In this document: one piece after another, positions 1-8,618 of the stretch | Numbering within the stretch: position 1 is the first letter of the stretch | Layout of the letters: the number at the start of each line of letters is the position of its first letter | DNA from: Blautia sp. An81 | GTDB taxonomy: Bacteria > Bacillota > Clostridia > Lachnospirales > Lachnospiraceae | DNA length: 64,000 bases | Direction of reading: 5' to 3' | Assembly: GCF_002161285.1 (NCBI RefSeq) | Contig: NZ_NFHH01000015.1 | Coordinates: forward strand, 1 to 64,000 | Translations under genes and position numbers: made by a program | The notes under the pieces: generated by a model | What the model was told of the DNA's origin: nothing | The model's database searches: none | Seen by the model: the letters and a program-made list of their open reading frames with translations, nothing else

Positions 1-53
1 TATAAACAGATAAGTAATTCGACAGCCAAAAAGCAGAAGTTCCGACAAGACAA

Positions 54-350
54 TTATACATATCTGTTTCTTATCAAAGAAGAATTTTTCCCATAGACAC
101 AGAAAATTTTACGCCCTCTCATATCAGCGTCCAGGACCGCCTTCTTTATTTTCTGATTCTCGTCATGCAAGATGCAGGGGCCCTCATATCCGCATGAAAC
201 GCATCCGGTACATGGACAGATATCCATATCTGCAAGATCAAATCTTCTGATGCTATGGCCGGCTGCTTCCGCCCCCTGGCTGAAATTCTCCACTAAAATA
301 TTTGTGGATCCCTTTTTATTCGGACTTCCCTGTAAAATTACAATTTTCAT
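54..350 (-). pseudogene. Truncated flavodoxin-family NAD(P)H-dependent FMN reductase
   Basis: The N-terminal part of a flavodoxin-fold FMN reductase. The ATG at 350 is chosen because AGGAGG lies about 9 nt upstream; an ATG further upstream has no such site. Residues 1-16 (MKIVILQGSPNKKGST) form the first strand and FMN phosphate loop, and a cysteine-rich CTGCVSC segment follows, as in iron-sulfur flavoprotein-like reductases. After KKAVLDAD the expected core (a hydrophobic strand leading to a PxYY loop) is missing; the frame runs through an unrelated basic tail and stops at 98 aa, against roughly 170-200 aa in the family. The remainder is not visible in the 53 bases to the window edge. I call it a broken gene; a recent deletion is the simplest cause. 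Confidence 0.6.
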
Positions 351-407
351 CTGCTGCTTCCTCCTTTTTTTCATCTGTAATTTGTTCTGTACTTTTGCAA
401 ATTTTAT

Positions 408-1274
408 TTACAAACTTGTCAATACAGGGTTGTTTAAATAGTCGTATACCCGTTTGACTTCGCTTATTTTCCGTGTATCCAGCATGGACGGGCAATCTTT
501 GTCCAGCTGGGCAATCCGCATCATGTCCGCTTCCTCCAGTTTAAAATCCCAGATATTCAGATTTTCTCTCATGCGCTCCTTATGCACAGATTTCGGGATA
601 ACGATCACTCCCTGCTGTACATTCCACCGCAGGATGATCTGTGCCGGAGTCTTTCCGTATTTTTCTGCGATTTCTTTCAGGATCGGTTCGTCGAACATCC
701 CTTTCATACCTTCTGCAAAAGGTGCCCATGCCTGAGCCTGTATCCCCAGTTCACCCATGATCTCAAGATCTTCTTTTCTCTGATAATGAGGATGCCTCTC
801 GATCTGATTGATCTGCGGCTTGATTTCCACATTATAGCATAGATCCAGCAAACGATCCGGATAGAAATTGCAAACACCAATAGCCCGGATCTTTCCCTCC
901 TTATATAGTTCCTCCATAGCACGCCAGGAGCCGTAATAATCTCCAAAGGGCATGTGGATAAGATAAAGATCCAGATATTCCAGCCCCAGTTTTTTCAAAG
1001 ATTCTTCAAAAGCAGTCCTTGTATTATCGTATCCCATCTGCTGGATATACGCTTTTGTAGTAATAAACAGTTCTTCCCTTGGTATACCGCTGTTTCTGAT
1101 CCCTCTGCCCACTGCTTCTTCATTCTGATACGAGCTTGCCGTATCGATCAGCCGGTATCCTTCTGCAATAGCATTCCTGACCACCGGTTCACAGTCTTCT
1201 TCCGGTATCTGAAAAACTCCGAAACCTTCCATAGGCATTTCAATTCCGTTATTTAATTTTATTTTCTCTATCAT
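408..1274 (-). CDS. Aldo/keto reductase
   Basis: Cytosolic NADPH-dependent carbonyl reductase of the aldo/keto reductase (TIM-barrel) superfamily, 288 aa, the usual length. The catalytic tetrad is complete: D44 and Y49 in the LIDTASSY segment, K74 in FITTK, and H107 in DLYLIH. The GVCNF motif of the cofactor side follows. It resembles the 2,5-diketo-gluconate reductase/YtbE group of bacterial enzymes with broad aldehyde specificity, but the substrate cannot be read from sequence. It stands alone between the truncated flavoprotein and nth, with about 160 bp of AT-rich upstream sequence. Family assignment is firm; the exact reaction is inferred. Confidence 0.9.
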   Translation of the reverse strand: MIEKIKLNNGIEMPMEGFGVFQIPEEDCEPVVRNAIAEGYRLIDTASSYQNEEAVGRGIRNSGIPREELFITTKAYIQQMGYDNTRTAFEESLKKLGLEYLDLYLIHMPFGDYYGSWRAMEELYKEGKIRAIGVCNFYPDRLLDLCYNVEIKPQINQIERHPHYQRKEDLEIMGELGIQAQAWAPFAEGMKGMFDEPILKEIAEKYGKTPAQIILRWNVQQGVIVIPKSVHKERMRENLNIWDFKLEEADMMRIAQLDKDCPSMLDTRKISEVKRVYDYLNNPVLTSL

Positions 1275-1433
1275 AGCTCTGCCTCCTGTTCATCCTTTCC
1301 TGCTTGCTTTCGGCATCAGTCTGCCTTCTTCTCTTTTCTTCATTATCCTATAATTTTTTTACCCTGTCTAATACCTGTCTTTTATCATGAACTATTCCTG
1401 ATATGTATGATAGAAGGCCTTTTCTGCCTGTCG

Positions 1434-2081
1434 TTACTTCTTACTCTCCACTCCGTTTTTCTGGCAGATATCTTTCAGGCAGCACTTCTCGCAAAATGGT
1501 GATGTTCTGGCTGTGCAGACATCTCTTCCATGGTAAACCAGACGGTGGCAGAAATCACTGCCCTCTTCCAGAGGAATGATCTTCCATAGAGCCATTTCCA
1601 CTTTTTTCGGCTCTCTGATCCCGTCTACAAGCCCGATCCGGTTGACCAGACGGATACAATGGGTATCGGTAACAATTGCCGGCTTTCCAAACACATCTCC
1701 CATGATCAGATTGGCACTTTTTCTTCCAACCCCCGGAAATTTCAATAAAGCATTAAAATCATCCGGCACTTTTCCCTGATACTGATCCCGGAGAATCTTC
1801 ATACAGGCGCTGATATCCCTGGCCTTGCTCTTACCCAGGCCGCAGGGCCGGACGATCTTCTCAATCTCTTCCACCGGAGCTTCTGCCAGAGCTGCCACAT
1901 CCGGATATTTTGCATAAAGATCCTCAACCACCACATTTACTCTTGCGTCTGTACACTGAGCGGCCAGCCGTACACTTACCAGCAGCTTCCAGGCCTGATC
2001 ATAGTCCAAAGTACACTGGGCCAGAGGATATTCTTTCTTTAAACGTTCAATTACTTCCAGAGCAAGTTCTTCCTTTGTCAT
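1434..2081 (-). CDS. nth: Endonuclease III (DNA glycosylase/AP lyase)
   Basis: Base-excision repair enzyme that removes oxidised pyrimidines and cleaves the AP site. It is 215 aa, normal for Nth. The helix-hairpin-helix is seen as KFPGVGRKSAN, which carries the catalytic lysine, followed by the catalytic aspartate in VTDTHCIRLVNR. The C-terminus carries the [4Fe-4S] cysteines; the spacing is C-X7-C-X2-C-X5-C, one residue longer in the first gap than in E. coli Nth. It is monocistronic as far as can be seen, 140 bp from the next gene. Confidence 0.93.
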   Translation of the reverse strand: MTKEELALEVIERLKKEYPLAQCTLDYDQAWKLLVSVRLAAQCTDARVNVVVEDLYAKYPDVAALAEAPVEEIEKIVRPCGLGKSKARDISACMKILRDQYQGKVPDDFNALLKFPGVGRKSANLIMGDVFGKPAIVTDTHCIRLVNRIGLVDGIREPKKVEMALWKIIPLEEGSDFCHRLVYHGRDVCTARTSPFCEKCCLKDICQKNGVESKK

Positions 2082-2221
2082 TTTATATACATCCTTCCGT
2101 TGTGAGTTTTCTATATGTAAGTATACGAAAAAACTTTTTTCGCAACTGGCAGTGGAAATCTGCCAGGTTTTTCGCAGGCGGTATTATTCGGTATATATGC
2201 TATGTCTCCGGTCCGCAGCTG

Positions 2222-3061
2222 TTACAGGATATACCTCTCTCCCAGACGGAAAATATGATACTTCTTCTCCGGATAATGCCGCTCCATATAGTCAGCAAAG
2301 ATCAGAGGATTTTCTTTATTTCCTCCAATCATGTCATAGTGAAGAGGAATGGTCAGATCAGCTCCGATCGCACTGGCAAACCAGCAGGCTTCCCGGCTGT
2401 TCATGTTTCCTACAATATCCCGTTCATTTCTTTCCAGATCTCTGCCGTTTATGGGGATCATGGCTGCGTCTATGCCATGGGATTTCTGAAGTTTGTCTAT
2501 CAGCTCCCGGGTTACGATCGTATCCCCGCTGTGGAAAAACCCACGGTCTCCAAGACGGATCTCATATCCCAGAGTCAGACTGTGTCCTTCCTGGTCAAAC
2601 TGATAGGATTCATGAGCAGTAGCCGCCGGATTCACCTGGATTCCCTCTTCCAGAGTAATCTTTTGATCCTGACATAAGCCTAAAAGCTGGTCTTTAGAAA
2701 TCCCAAAAGAAAGAGCCTGCTCCACCAAGGGCAGCGGAAGGACAATCTTCATCTGTGGATTTCTCTTAGCCAGTTTTACCAGGGTTTCCTGGTGCATATG
2801 ATCCCCATGGTCATGGGTGCAGAACACATAGTCTGCCCGAAGCTCTTCCGGCAGAAAAGGAATCGGATAATTTCTCCGGTCCTCTCCGTCTTCTCCCGGC
2901 ATTGCTCCCAGCACCGGATCTATGCACAGGACAATTCCCTTCCACTTCAGGATCATTCCCATCTGTCCGATATACCATAGACTGCACAGCTCTTTAGGAA
3001 GACTGGTTTCTACGATCTCCCTGAGAAGTTCACTGCCTTTTTTATACCATTTATTACTCAT
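2222..3061 (-). CDS. UlaG-like metallo-beta-lactamase-fold hydrolase
   Basis: 279-aa cytosolic metallohydrolase of the beta-lactamase-fold superfamily, closest in shape to L-ascorbate-6-phosphate lactonase UlaG. The di-metal motif THDHGDH lies near residues 82-88, with further ligands in the HSGDT segment and a C-terminal PLHYDM. No PTS ascorbate transporter or pentose epimerase genes sit beside it, so the physiological substrate is open. In Clostridia such stand-alone UlaG-like proteins are common and mostly untested. The start at 3061 is followed directly by MSNKWYKK and fits the family N-terminus. Confidence 0.75.
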   Translation of the reverse strand: MSNKWYKKGSELLREIVETSLPKELCSLWYIGQMGMILKWKGIVLCIDPVLGAMPGEDGEDRRNYPIPFLPEELRADYVFCTHDHGDHMHQETLVKLAKRNPQMKIVLPLPLVEQALSFGISKDQLLGLCQDQKITLEEGIQVNPAATAHESYQFDQEGHSLTLGYEIRLGDRGFFHSGDTIVTRELIDKLQKSHGIDAAMIPINGRDLERNERDIVGNMNSREACWFASAIGADLTIPLHYDMIGGNKENPLIFADYMERHYPEKKYHIFRLGERYIL

Positions 3062-3243
3062 AATTTCTGCCTCCTGTATTCTCTGAAAGCCATCGTTTTC
3101 AGAACGGTTCCTGTTCTATGTAAACTGCTTTTTTCCTGCTCTGTTAGATGCTTCACTGACAGAATTGTATCATAAATCCAATTATAAGGCGAGAATAAAC
3201 AGCAACTGCGGCCTCAGATTTTGACAGGTTAAGTGGAAAAGTT

Positions 3244-3555
3244 TTATTTCCCCACTCTCCACTTCCCCTCTTCCGGATAAAAATACAGACAGAAGGATTT
3301 TTCTCTTCCTTTCTGACAGACCCGGCACTGGTATTTCCAAAGTGGAATGCCTCCATACCGGAGCTTTTGAAAGGTATCTGTAAAAATGGGGCCGATAGTC
3401 TGGATCTGTCCATCTTCATTTTGAATTTTCATAGATAGAGGCATTCCTTTCCCCTGAACTGTAAACCAGCATTTTACCGCTGCCGGAAGAAGTTCCGAAT
3501 CCAAAAGAACTCCCTCGTCTTTTTCATAGACTTTTCCGCCTGTTCCAAAATTCAT
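3244..3555 (-). CDS. Small protein translationally coupled to Y-family polymerase
   Basis: 103-aa protein of unknown function. Its ATG overlaps the 3' end of the polymerase gene by 4 bp (3552-3555), so the two are probably translated together. No transmembrane segment is seen. It has a CxxC pair (CRVCQKG) near residue 78 and a C-terminal LYFYPEEGKWRVG strand-rich part. The position recalls Firmicute loci in which a UvrX/UmuC-type polymerase is followed by a small YolD-like partner, but I do not see clear YolD sequence features. The partner role is inference from overlap only. Confidence 0.55.
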   Translation of the reverse strand: MNFGTGGKVYEKDEGVLLDSELLPAAVKCWFTVQGKGMPLSMKIQNEDGQIQTIGPIFTDTFQKLRYGGIPLWKYQCRVCQKGREKSFCLYFYPEEGKWRVGK

Positions 3556-4829
3556 CTATCATACCTTTCTGCTGGCAGCTTATACAGAACTGTTCTTTTT
3601 TCTCTGGAAATACCGCCGGACATATGGTCTATGGGAGTATCCAGAAAGGCAGCCCTTTTGACTGCGTCTGCCCCATACCGCTGGCGGATACGGTCTACGG
3701 TCATCTCTGCTCTCCGTCTTTTTTCATAGGCTTCTCCCTGAAAAAGGCTTTCCTGTACCGGCATATCTTTTCTCGTAAGACAACTGCCCCGGATTCCCAG
3801 ATGGCGAATAGGTTCTCCCTTCCATATCTGCCGGAACAGCAGAACTGCCCTTTTATAAATTTCTTCTGTAAGATCCGTAGGATCAGAAAATTTCTTCTGA
3901 TGGGAATAACAGTGAAAATCCCAGGTTTTTATGGAGAGGGTAAACACCTGAGCCATGACCTGATCTTTCTTCATACGGGCTCCCAGAGTTTCTGAAAGTC
4001 CAAGAAGAGCCAGACGGGCCTGCCGAATATCTGTCACATCAAAAGGAAGGGTCAGGCTGTTTCCATAGCCTTTGTTGGCTTCCGGCTCTGGCTCTACCGG
4101 AGAAGTGTCTATTCCGTTGGCAAAAGCCCAGAGAATTTCTCCATACTTTTTTAAGTGAGACTTCAATATTTCAGGATCCGTGCGGGCCAGTTCACGGATG
4201 GTATAAATTCCCAGGCTTTCCAGTTTTCCTACAGTTTTTGATCCTGCAAAAAACAGATCCGATACAGGCAAAGGCCAGAGTTTGGTTCCTATTTCTCCTG
4301 GAAACAGTGTATGGACTTTATCAGGCTTTTCAAAATCTGAGGCCATTTTTGCAAGGACTTTATTGGAGGAGATTCCGATATTTACTGTAAATCCCAGCTC
4401 GTCCCGAATTCTTTTTCGGACTGTCTCTGCCGCTGCTTCGGGACTGTGCCATAAAGTCTGAGTTCCGGTCATATCCATAAAAGCTTCATCTATACTGTAC
4501 TGCTCCACTGCCGGAGAAAATTCTTTCAGTATTTCTATAAATGCTTTTGAAGCTTTTTCATAAAGCTGATAATGGGGCTGCACAAGGATCAGAGAAGGGC
4601 ATTTTCTTTTGGCTTCTAAAATACTTTCTCCTGTGCGGATCCCGTATTTTTTTGCGGGAATGGATTTTGCCAGAATAATCCCATGGCGCATAGCCGTATC
4701 TCCCGCCACCCCAGCTGCCTGGCTGCGAAGATCTTCTTTTGCGCCCAGGTGCCGGAGCCTGTATACTGCCTCCCAGCTGAGATAAGCGGCATTTACGTCT
4801 ACATGAAAAATAATCCTGTTTTCAAACAT
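3552..4829 (-). CDS. Y-family (translesion) DNA polymerase
   Basis: 425-aa lesion-bypass polymerase. The N-terminal catalytic motif is FHVDVNAAYLSWEAV, in which the metal-binding aspartate is kept but the DinB-typical DMDAFFASVE is replaced. The second catalytic motif YSIDEAFMD carries the conserved D-E pair. A helix-hairpin-helix-like segment (SKTVGKLESLGI) and a little-finger domain follow. This form is typical of Clostridial DinB/UmuC-like proteins rather than of E. coli Pol IV. It is first in a two-gene operon with the overlapping 103-aa protein. SOS control is likely, but I did not identify a LexA box in the 86 bp upstream. Confidence 0.85.
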   Translation of the reverse strand: MFENRIIFHVDVNAAYLSWEAVYRLRHLGAKEDLRSQAAGVAGDTAMRHGIILAKSIPAKKYGIRTGESILEAKRKCPSLILVQPHYQLYEKASKAFIEILKEFSPAVEQYSIDEAFMDMTGTQTLWHSPEAAAETVRKRIRDELGFTVNIGISSNKVLAKMASDFEKPDKVHTLFPGEIGTKLWPLPVSDLFFAGSKTVGKLESLGIYTIRELARTDPEILKSHLKKYGEILWAFANGIDTSPVEPEPEANKGYGNSLTLPFDVTDIRQARLALLGLSETLGARMKKDQVMAQVFTLSIKTWDFHCYSHQKKFSDPTDLTEEIYKRAVLLFRQIWKGEPIRHLGIRGSCLTRKDMPVQESLFQGEAYEKRRRAEMTVDRIRQRYGADAVKRAAFLDTPIDHMSGGISREKRTVLYKLPAERYDR

Positions 4830-4915
4830 ATGTTCGTGTGAGCAACAGGGTTATTCTGGAAATTTATCCTTGGTTGCCGGTATTTCTGTAAAGGTGTTCT
4901 TATGTTTAGAGTCTG

Positions 4916-6052
4916 CTAATCATCTATCTGATTCTTTACCATAATCTTATCCAAAAAACCGGCTTCATTAAAACTTAGCGTCCAATAAGGCGAGGTAACA
5001 TCCTCTTTTCTGTAAGTTAAATTTCTCGTTTCGTAGCTTTCATCTGGCATGCCGTACAGCTGCAGAACATCATCCCTTGTAGACCATCCCAGCATCAGCC
5101 CTCCTGGAATCCGCAGCTCTGTTCCGGCAAACTCATAATTTCCATAAATCACAGATACTCTGCCCACAATGCCTTGCGTAATGTCTATCGTCTGCTCTTG
5201 GGTATTGTAGACAATAACATCTATACTCTGTTCTTTTGTATTGGTCAATGTAATCCATGAACTATCATATCCTTTGTAGTCGTCCCTTCCGGGCAGCTGC
5301 AGTCCGGCATCCTCATCGGATATCATCCAACCATTCTTCAAAAAATCGGATAAAGGCACAGGTAAGGAATAGACGTTATCATTAATCTGAATAGAAAAAC
5401 TCTCCCAATCATCTGGAAGGTTGGCGGAAGGAGGAAACAGATATTCAGCCTCTTCGTCCAGACCAGGAAGATACTGGAGGGCTATAACCGTTTCCGTATA
5501 AGGAAGATATGTAACCTTCGCCCGCAATTCATAATTTTCAGACCACAGTTCGGTTCCCTCATCATATGCTCCTTCACCCAGAGAAAAATTATGTGTGCCC
5601 CCGTCAATCCCTCTGCCTCTCAGATAATATCTGGCAGGACCATCTCCGGTATAATCATTATCAAATTTAAGGCCGTCTAAATATGTAATTTTCGGGTGGT
5701 CTAAATAAGGGATATCCAGAATCACTGGTCGGACAAAAAAGAAAGCCGCCAACGGACAGATAACGATGCCTGAAATCCGTCCGAGGATTCCTTTTATGCT
5801 TTTTTTCCCAGGTTTGAATAGTCCTCTGACACAGAAAATCACTGTGGCTATGGCCAAAATCCCTATTATGATCCGAAAGCCTGCAGTTCTTATAAAGCCT
5901 GCATTGCCCATGGCAATCACTTTAGTATTCAAGATAGTAAAAAATATAGCAGCACCGAAAATAAACAGGAAAATAGGACCAAAAAGAACAATAGGCCCGA
6001 ATTTCATCCAGAATATATACCGTTTGTCGAAGTCGTTTTCACCTTTACCCAT
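4916..6052 (-). CDS. Membrane protein with large extracytoplasmic domain, unknown function
   Basis: 378-aa protein not recognised as a known family. Residues about 17-40, 58-76 and 90-112 are hydrophobic and probably span the membrane. The rest (about residues 115-378) is a soluble, acidic, beta-rich domain rich in Y, G and D. Near the C-terminus it has a GGLMLGWSTRDDVLQLYG...SYETRNLTY stretch resembling short repeats seen in Clostridial lipoproteins that sense or bind at the cell surface. It is a single gene with GGAGAAAAG-type ribosome binding sequence upstream. No neighbour gives a clue to function. Confidence 0.6.
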   Translation of the reverse strand: MGKGENDFDKRYIFWMKFGPIVLFGPIFLFIFGAAIFFTILNTKVIAMGNAGFIRTAGFRIIIGILAIATVIFCVRGLFKPGKKSIKGILGRISGIVICPLAAFFFVRPVILDIPYLDHPKITYLDGLKFDNDYTGDGPARYYLRGRGIDGGTHNFSLGEGAYDEGTELWSENYELRAKVTYLPYTETVIALQYLPGLDEEAEYLFPPSANLPDDWESFSIQINDNVYSLPVPLSDFLKNGWMISDEDAGLQLPGRDDYKGYDSSWITLTNTKEQSIDVIVYNTQEQTIDITQGIVGRVSVIYGNYEFAGTELRIPGGLMLGWSTRDDVLQLYGMPDESYETRNLTYRKEDVTSPYWTLSFNEAGFLDKIMVKNQIDD

Positions 6053-6220
6053 AATCCCTTTTCTCCTCCATATACTTTCTGTAATGGTATATCCGGGTTG
6101 TCATGCTATAATCACAAGCACGGCCTGTATATCAAATTTAATGTAGCATTGCGATATTTCTTTGTCAAATTAAATCCTTGTAAAGCCTTATCCATCCCAG
6201 ATACTCCCGGCAGATCATAA

Positions 6221-6258
6221 AAAAAGGAGCAGCTTCCATATACGAAGCTTCTCCCTTT
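6221..6258 (-). terminator. Rho-independent terminator after the SRAP gene
   Basis: Inverted repeat with arms AAAAGGAG-AGCTTC and GAAGCT-CTCC-TTTT around a 6-nt loop. On the minus strand it ends in a T-run, 12 bp beyond the stop codon of the SRAP gene, and would close the AEC-HD-larB-larC1-SRAP transcription unit. Confidence 0.7.
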
Positions 6259-6269
6259 TAGAGGTTCTC

Positions 6270-6857
6270 TTATAAAAAAAACAGTCTCTCCTGACGGTAT
6301 TCCTGTCTGCACTCCAGAAGTCCGGGAGTTTTTTTCAGGAATTTTTCCATTGAACAATTTTCCCATATCCATTCTTCCAGCTCCTCTTTCTCTAGGATCA
6401 GAGGCATGCGATGGTGGACCGGACGGACAGACGGATTTGCCTGAGTCGTAAGAATGATAAATCTTGGAACTTCTTGAAACAGTTCATAAAATCCTGCCAT
6501 ATACAGAAGGGATCCGTCCTTCCTGAAAAATTCGGCCTTTTCTTTCTCCGGATTCCACTCATAGAACCATCTGGCAGGGAGCACACATCTTCTGTGAGAA
6601 ACAGCCCTTGAAAAAGAGGGTCGCTCCAAAGCAGTCTCTGACCTGGCATTGATAAGAAGCTGTTTTTTATCTCTTCCGGGGAATCCCCAGGCCATGGAAG
6701 CGGCTTTCAGCCCTCCGCCCTCATTTTTCAATATTACAGGGGCTTCCATAGAAGGATAAATGTCCCTGGAGCCGGTATTCAGCCGGGATTCCAGGATCTT
6801 TACCATCCGCCGGATTTCCTCTGTCATTTCTTCATCCATGTGATACCGTCCGCACAT
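6270..6857 (-). CDS. SRAP-family abasic-site DNA-protein crosslinking protein (YedK/HMCES-like)
   Basis: 195 aa. Begins MCGRYHM; after removal of Met, Cys2 is the residue that forms the thiazolidine crosslink with abasic sites in single-stranded DNA. The other family residues are present: the N-A-R-x-E segment (NARSETALERPSF), the RWFYEW strand, and the HHRMP histidine motif. Length matches the family. The known role is protection of ssDNA abasic sites during replication or SOS. It is last in an operon after larC1, with GGAGAAGCC just upstream of the start. The functional link with the nickel-cofactor genes is not obvious. Confidence 0.88.
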   Translation of the reverse strand: MCGRYHMDEEMTEEIRRMVKILESRLNTGSRDIYPSMEAPVILKNEGGGLKAASMAWGFPGRDKKQLLINARSETALERPSFSRAVSHRRCVLPARWFYEWNPEKEKAEFFRKDGSLLYMAGFYELFQEVPRFIILTTQANPSVRPVHHRMPLILEKEELEEWIWENCSMEKFLKKTPGLLECRQEYRQERLFFL

Positions 6858-6881
6858 AGGCTTCTCCTTTTATACTTTTTT

Positions 6882-7787
6882 CTAGGCTTCTCCCAGAATG
6901 GCCCGGATACAGTTGGCGGCTTGAAAGTCTTTCTTTCCCATGCCGTATCCGATCTTTTCCATAACCATCTGAGGCATACGGCCGTATTCTGTGGCAAAGT
7001 ATTTCAGCAAAGCTCCTCCTGTAGGGGTGCAAAGCTCCCCTTCGATCTTGCCTGCCTGGCAAGGAATTCCCTGAAGGATCAGGGCTGTAGCCGGAGCAGG
7101 AACAGGAAGGATCCCATGCGCGCACCATACCTGTCCGTAACCGGTGGTAACAGGGGATACGATGATCTGCTCAGCTCCCAGCTCATGAAAGAGCATGGCA
7201 CAGCCGGTAATATCCGCCACCGCGTCCATGGCCCCTACCTCATGGAAATGAACCTCTGCGACCGGCCGCCCGTGGACCTGGCTCTCTGCCTGGGCAATGA
7301 TCTGATAAATGTTTTTCACATCTTCTTTTACCTTATTGTCTACATGAAGTCCATCAATGATCCCGGTAATATCTTCCATGGAAAAATGGCTGTGATGTCC
7401 GTGAACGTGCTCATGATGCTCATGGACAGGCTTCTCTCCATCCATGGCTTCTTTCTGGTGCATATGATGATGTGTGTGTTCTTGATGTGTATGATGATCA
7501 TGATGATCATGGCCGTGAAAATGTACGTGGCTGTGTCCGCTGTGAGCATTGCCCTCTTCACTGGACAGATCCAGGCTTTCCTCTTCTTCCCCATTTATCA
7601 GGACTTCCATATGGGTGCCGGTGATCCCGCATTTTACAGACTTCTGAGCCTCGATGCGGACTCCCGGGATTCCTGCCTGATTGAATTTTTTAAGAAATTT
7701 TTCTCTGTCAGGAACCAGCTCCAGAAGGGCGCCCATAAGCATATCTCCTGCTGCTCCCATCTGACAGTCTATATATAGAGTTTTCAT
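6882..7787 (-). CDS. larC1: Nickel insertion protein LarC, N-terminal (LarC1-only) form
   Basis: 301 aa. N-terminal MKTLYIDCQMGAAGDM is the signature of LarC, the CTP-dependent nickel insertase that completes the nickel-pincer nucleotide cofactor of lactate racemase and related enzymes. A histidine-rich stretch at about residues 84-130 (HSGHSHVHFHGHDHHDHH and onward) is a plausible nickel store. The protein ends after GYGMGKKDFQAANCIRAILGEA, where the LarC1 part ends in Lactobacillus plantarum; there a programmed frameshift joins LarC2. Only 24 bp separate this stop from the next gene, so no LarC2 domain lies here. The start overlaps the larB stop by 4 bp. larE and larA are not in the window. 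Confidence 0.82.
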   Translation of the reverse strand: MKTLYIDCQMGAAGDMLMGALLELVPDREKFLKKFNQAGIPGVRIEAQKSVKCGITGTHMEVLINGEEEESLDLSSEEGNAHSGHSHVHFHGHDHHDHHTHQEHTHHHMHQKEAMDGEKPVHEHHEHVHGHHSHFSMEDITGIIDGLHVDNKVKEDVKNIYQIIAQAESQVHGRPVAEVHFHEVGAMDAVADITGCAMLFHELGAEQIIVSPVTTGYGQVWCAHGILPVPAPATALILQGIPCQAGKIEGELCTPTGGALLKYFATEYGRMPQMVMEKIGYGMGKKDFQAANCIRAILGEA

Positions 7788-8548
7788 TCTTTTCTCTTTC
7801 CCTCCAGGTGATTGATCATACTTGCCAGATATCCGGCACCGAAGCCATTATCAATATTTACTACGCTGATCCCGCTGGCACAGGAATTCAGCATAGAAAG
7901 AAGGGCTGAGAGCCCTCCAAAGTTGGCGCCGTATCCCACGCTGGTTGGAACAGCGATTACCGGGCAGTCCGCCATGCCGCCGATGACGCTGGCAAGAGCG
8001 CCTTCCATACCTGCGATGGCGATGATCACTCTGGCACTCATAATATCTTCCACATGATCCATCAGACGGTGCATTCCCGCAACTCCCACATCATAAAGAC
8101 GGAGAACTTCGTTGCCGTAAATTTCAGCAGTAAGGGCAGCTTCCTCTGCTACAGGAATATCACTGGTACCTCCCGTAGCTACCACGATTCTCCCTACTCC
8201 ATCTGGTTTTGGCATTTCTCCGATAACTCCGGTCCTGGAATGGCTGTCATAATGAAGATCCATTTCTTTTCCTACATAATCTGCCGCCTCCTGGCTCATT
8301 CTGGTAATCAGAACCGTTTTTTCATGATCCAGAACCATAGTCTGGGCGATTTTTAAAATCTGTTCCTTGGTCTTTCCAGCTCCATAAATGACCTCTGCCA
8401 TCCCCTGACGGATGCCCCTGTGAGTGTCCACTTTTGCAAATCCCAGGTCTTTATATGGTTCTACTTTTATCTGTAACAGAGCTTCTTCCGGTTTAACGCT
8501 GCCCTGGGCAACCTGCTCCAGAAGCTGCTGCAAATCTTTTTTATCCAT
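7784..8548 (-). CDS. larB: Nickel-pincer cofactor biosynthesis protein LarB
   Basis: 254 aa. LarB carboxylates and hydrolyses nicotinic acid adenine dinucleotide in the first step of nickel-pincer nucleotide synthesis. It belongs to the PurE-like AIR-carboxylase fold, seen here in VVATGGTSDIPVAEEA, the AGMEGALASVIGG loop and PVIAVPTSVGYG. I place the start at 8548 (MDKKDLQQLL), which has AAAGGAG upstream; the frame is open 30 codons further but without a ribosome site. It overlaps larC1 by 4 bp, so translation is coupled. Confidence 0.9.
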   Translation of the reverse strand: MDKKDLQQLLEQVAQGSVKPEEALLQIKVEPYKDLGFAKVDTHRGIRQGMAEVIYGAGKTKEQILKIAQTMVLDHEKTVLITRMSQEAADYVGKEMDLHYDSHSRTGVIGEMPKPDGVGRIVVATGGTSDIPVAEEAALTAEIYGNEVLRLYDVGVAGMHRLMDHVEDIMSARVIIAIAGMEGALASVIGGMADCPVIAVPTSVGYGANFGGLSALLSMLNSCASGISVVNIDNGFGAGYLASMINHLEGKRKE

Positions 8549-8618
8549 GTTTTCTGCTCCTTTGTAAATATTCTCTTTTTTTATATCACTTTGAGTATAC
8601 TCCAGGGCAAGAGCTTTT

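Noticed and set aside
6832-7128. A hidden LarC2 half in another frame near the larC1 end
   Set aside because: The overlapping frame is Ser/Gly/Arg-rich antisense-like sequence without LarC2 features, and the next gene begins 24 bp after larC1.
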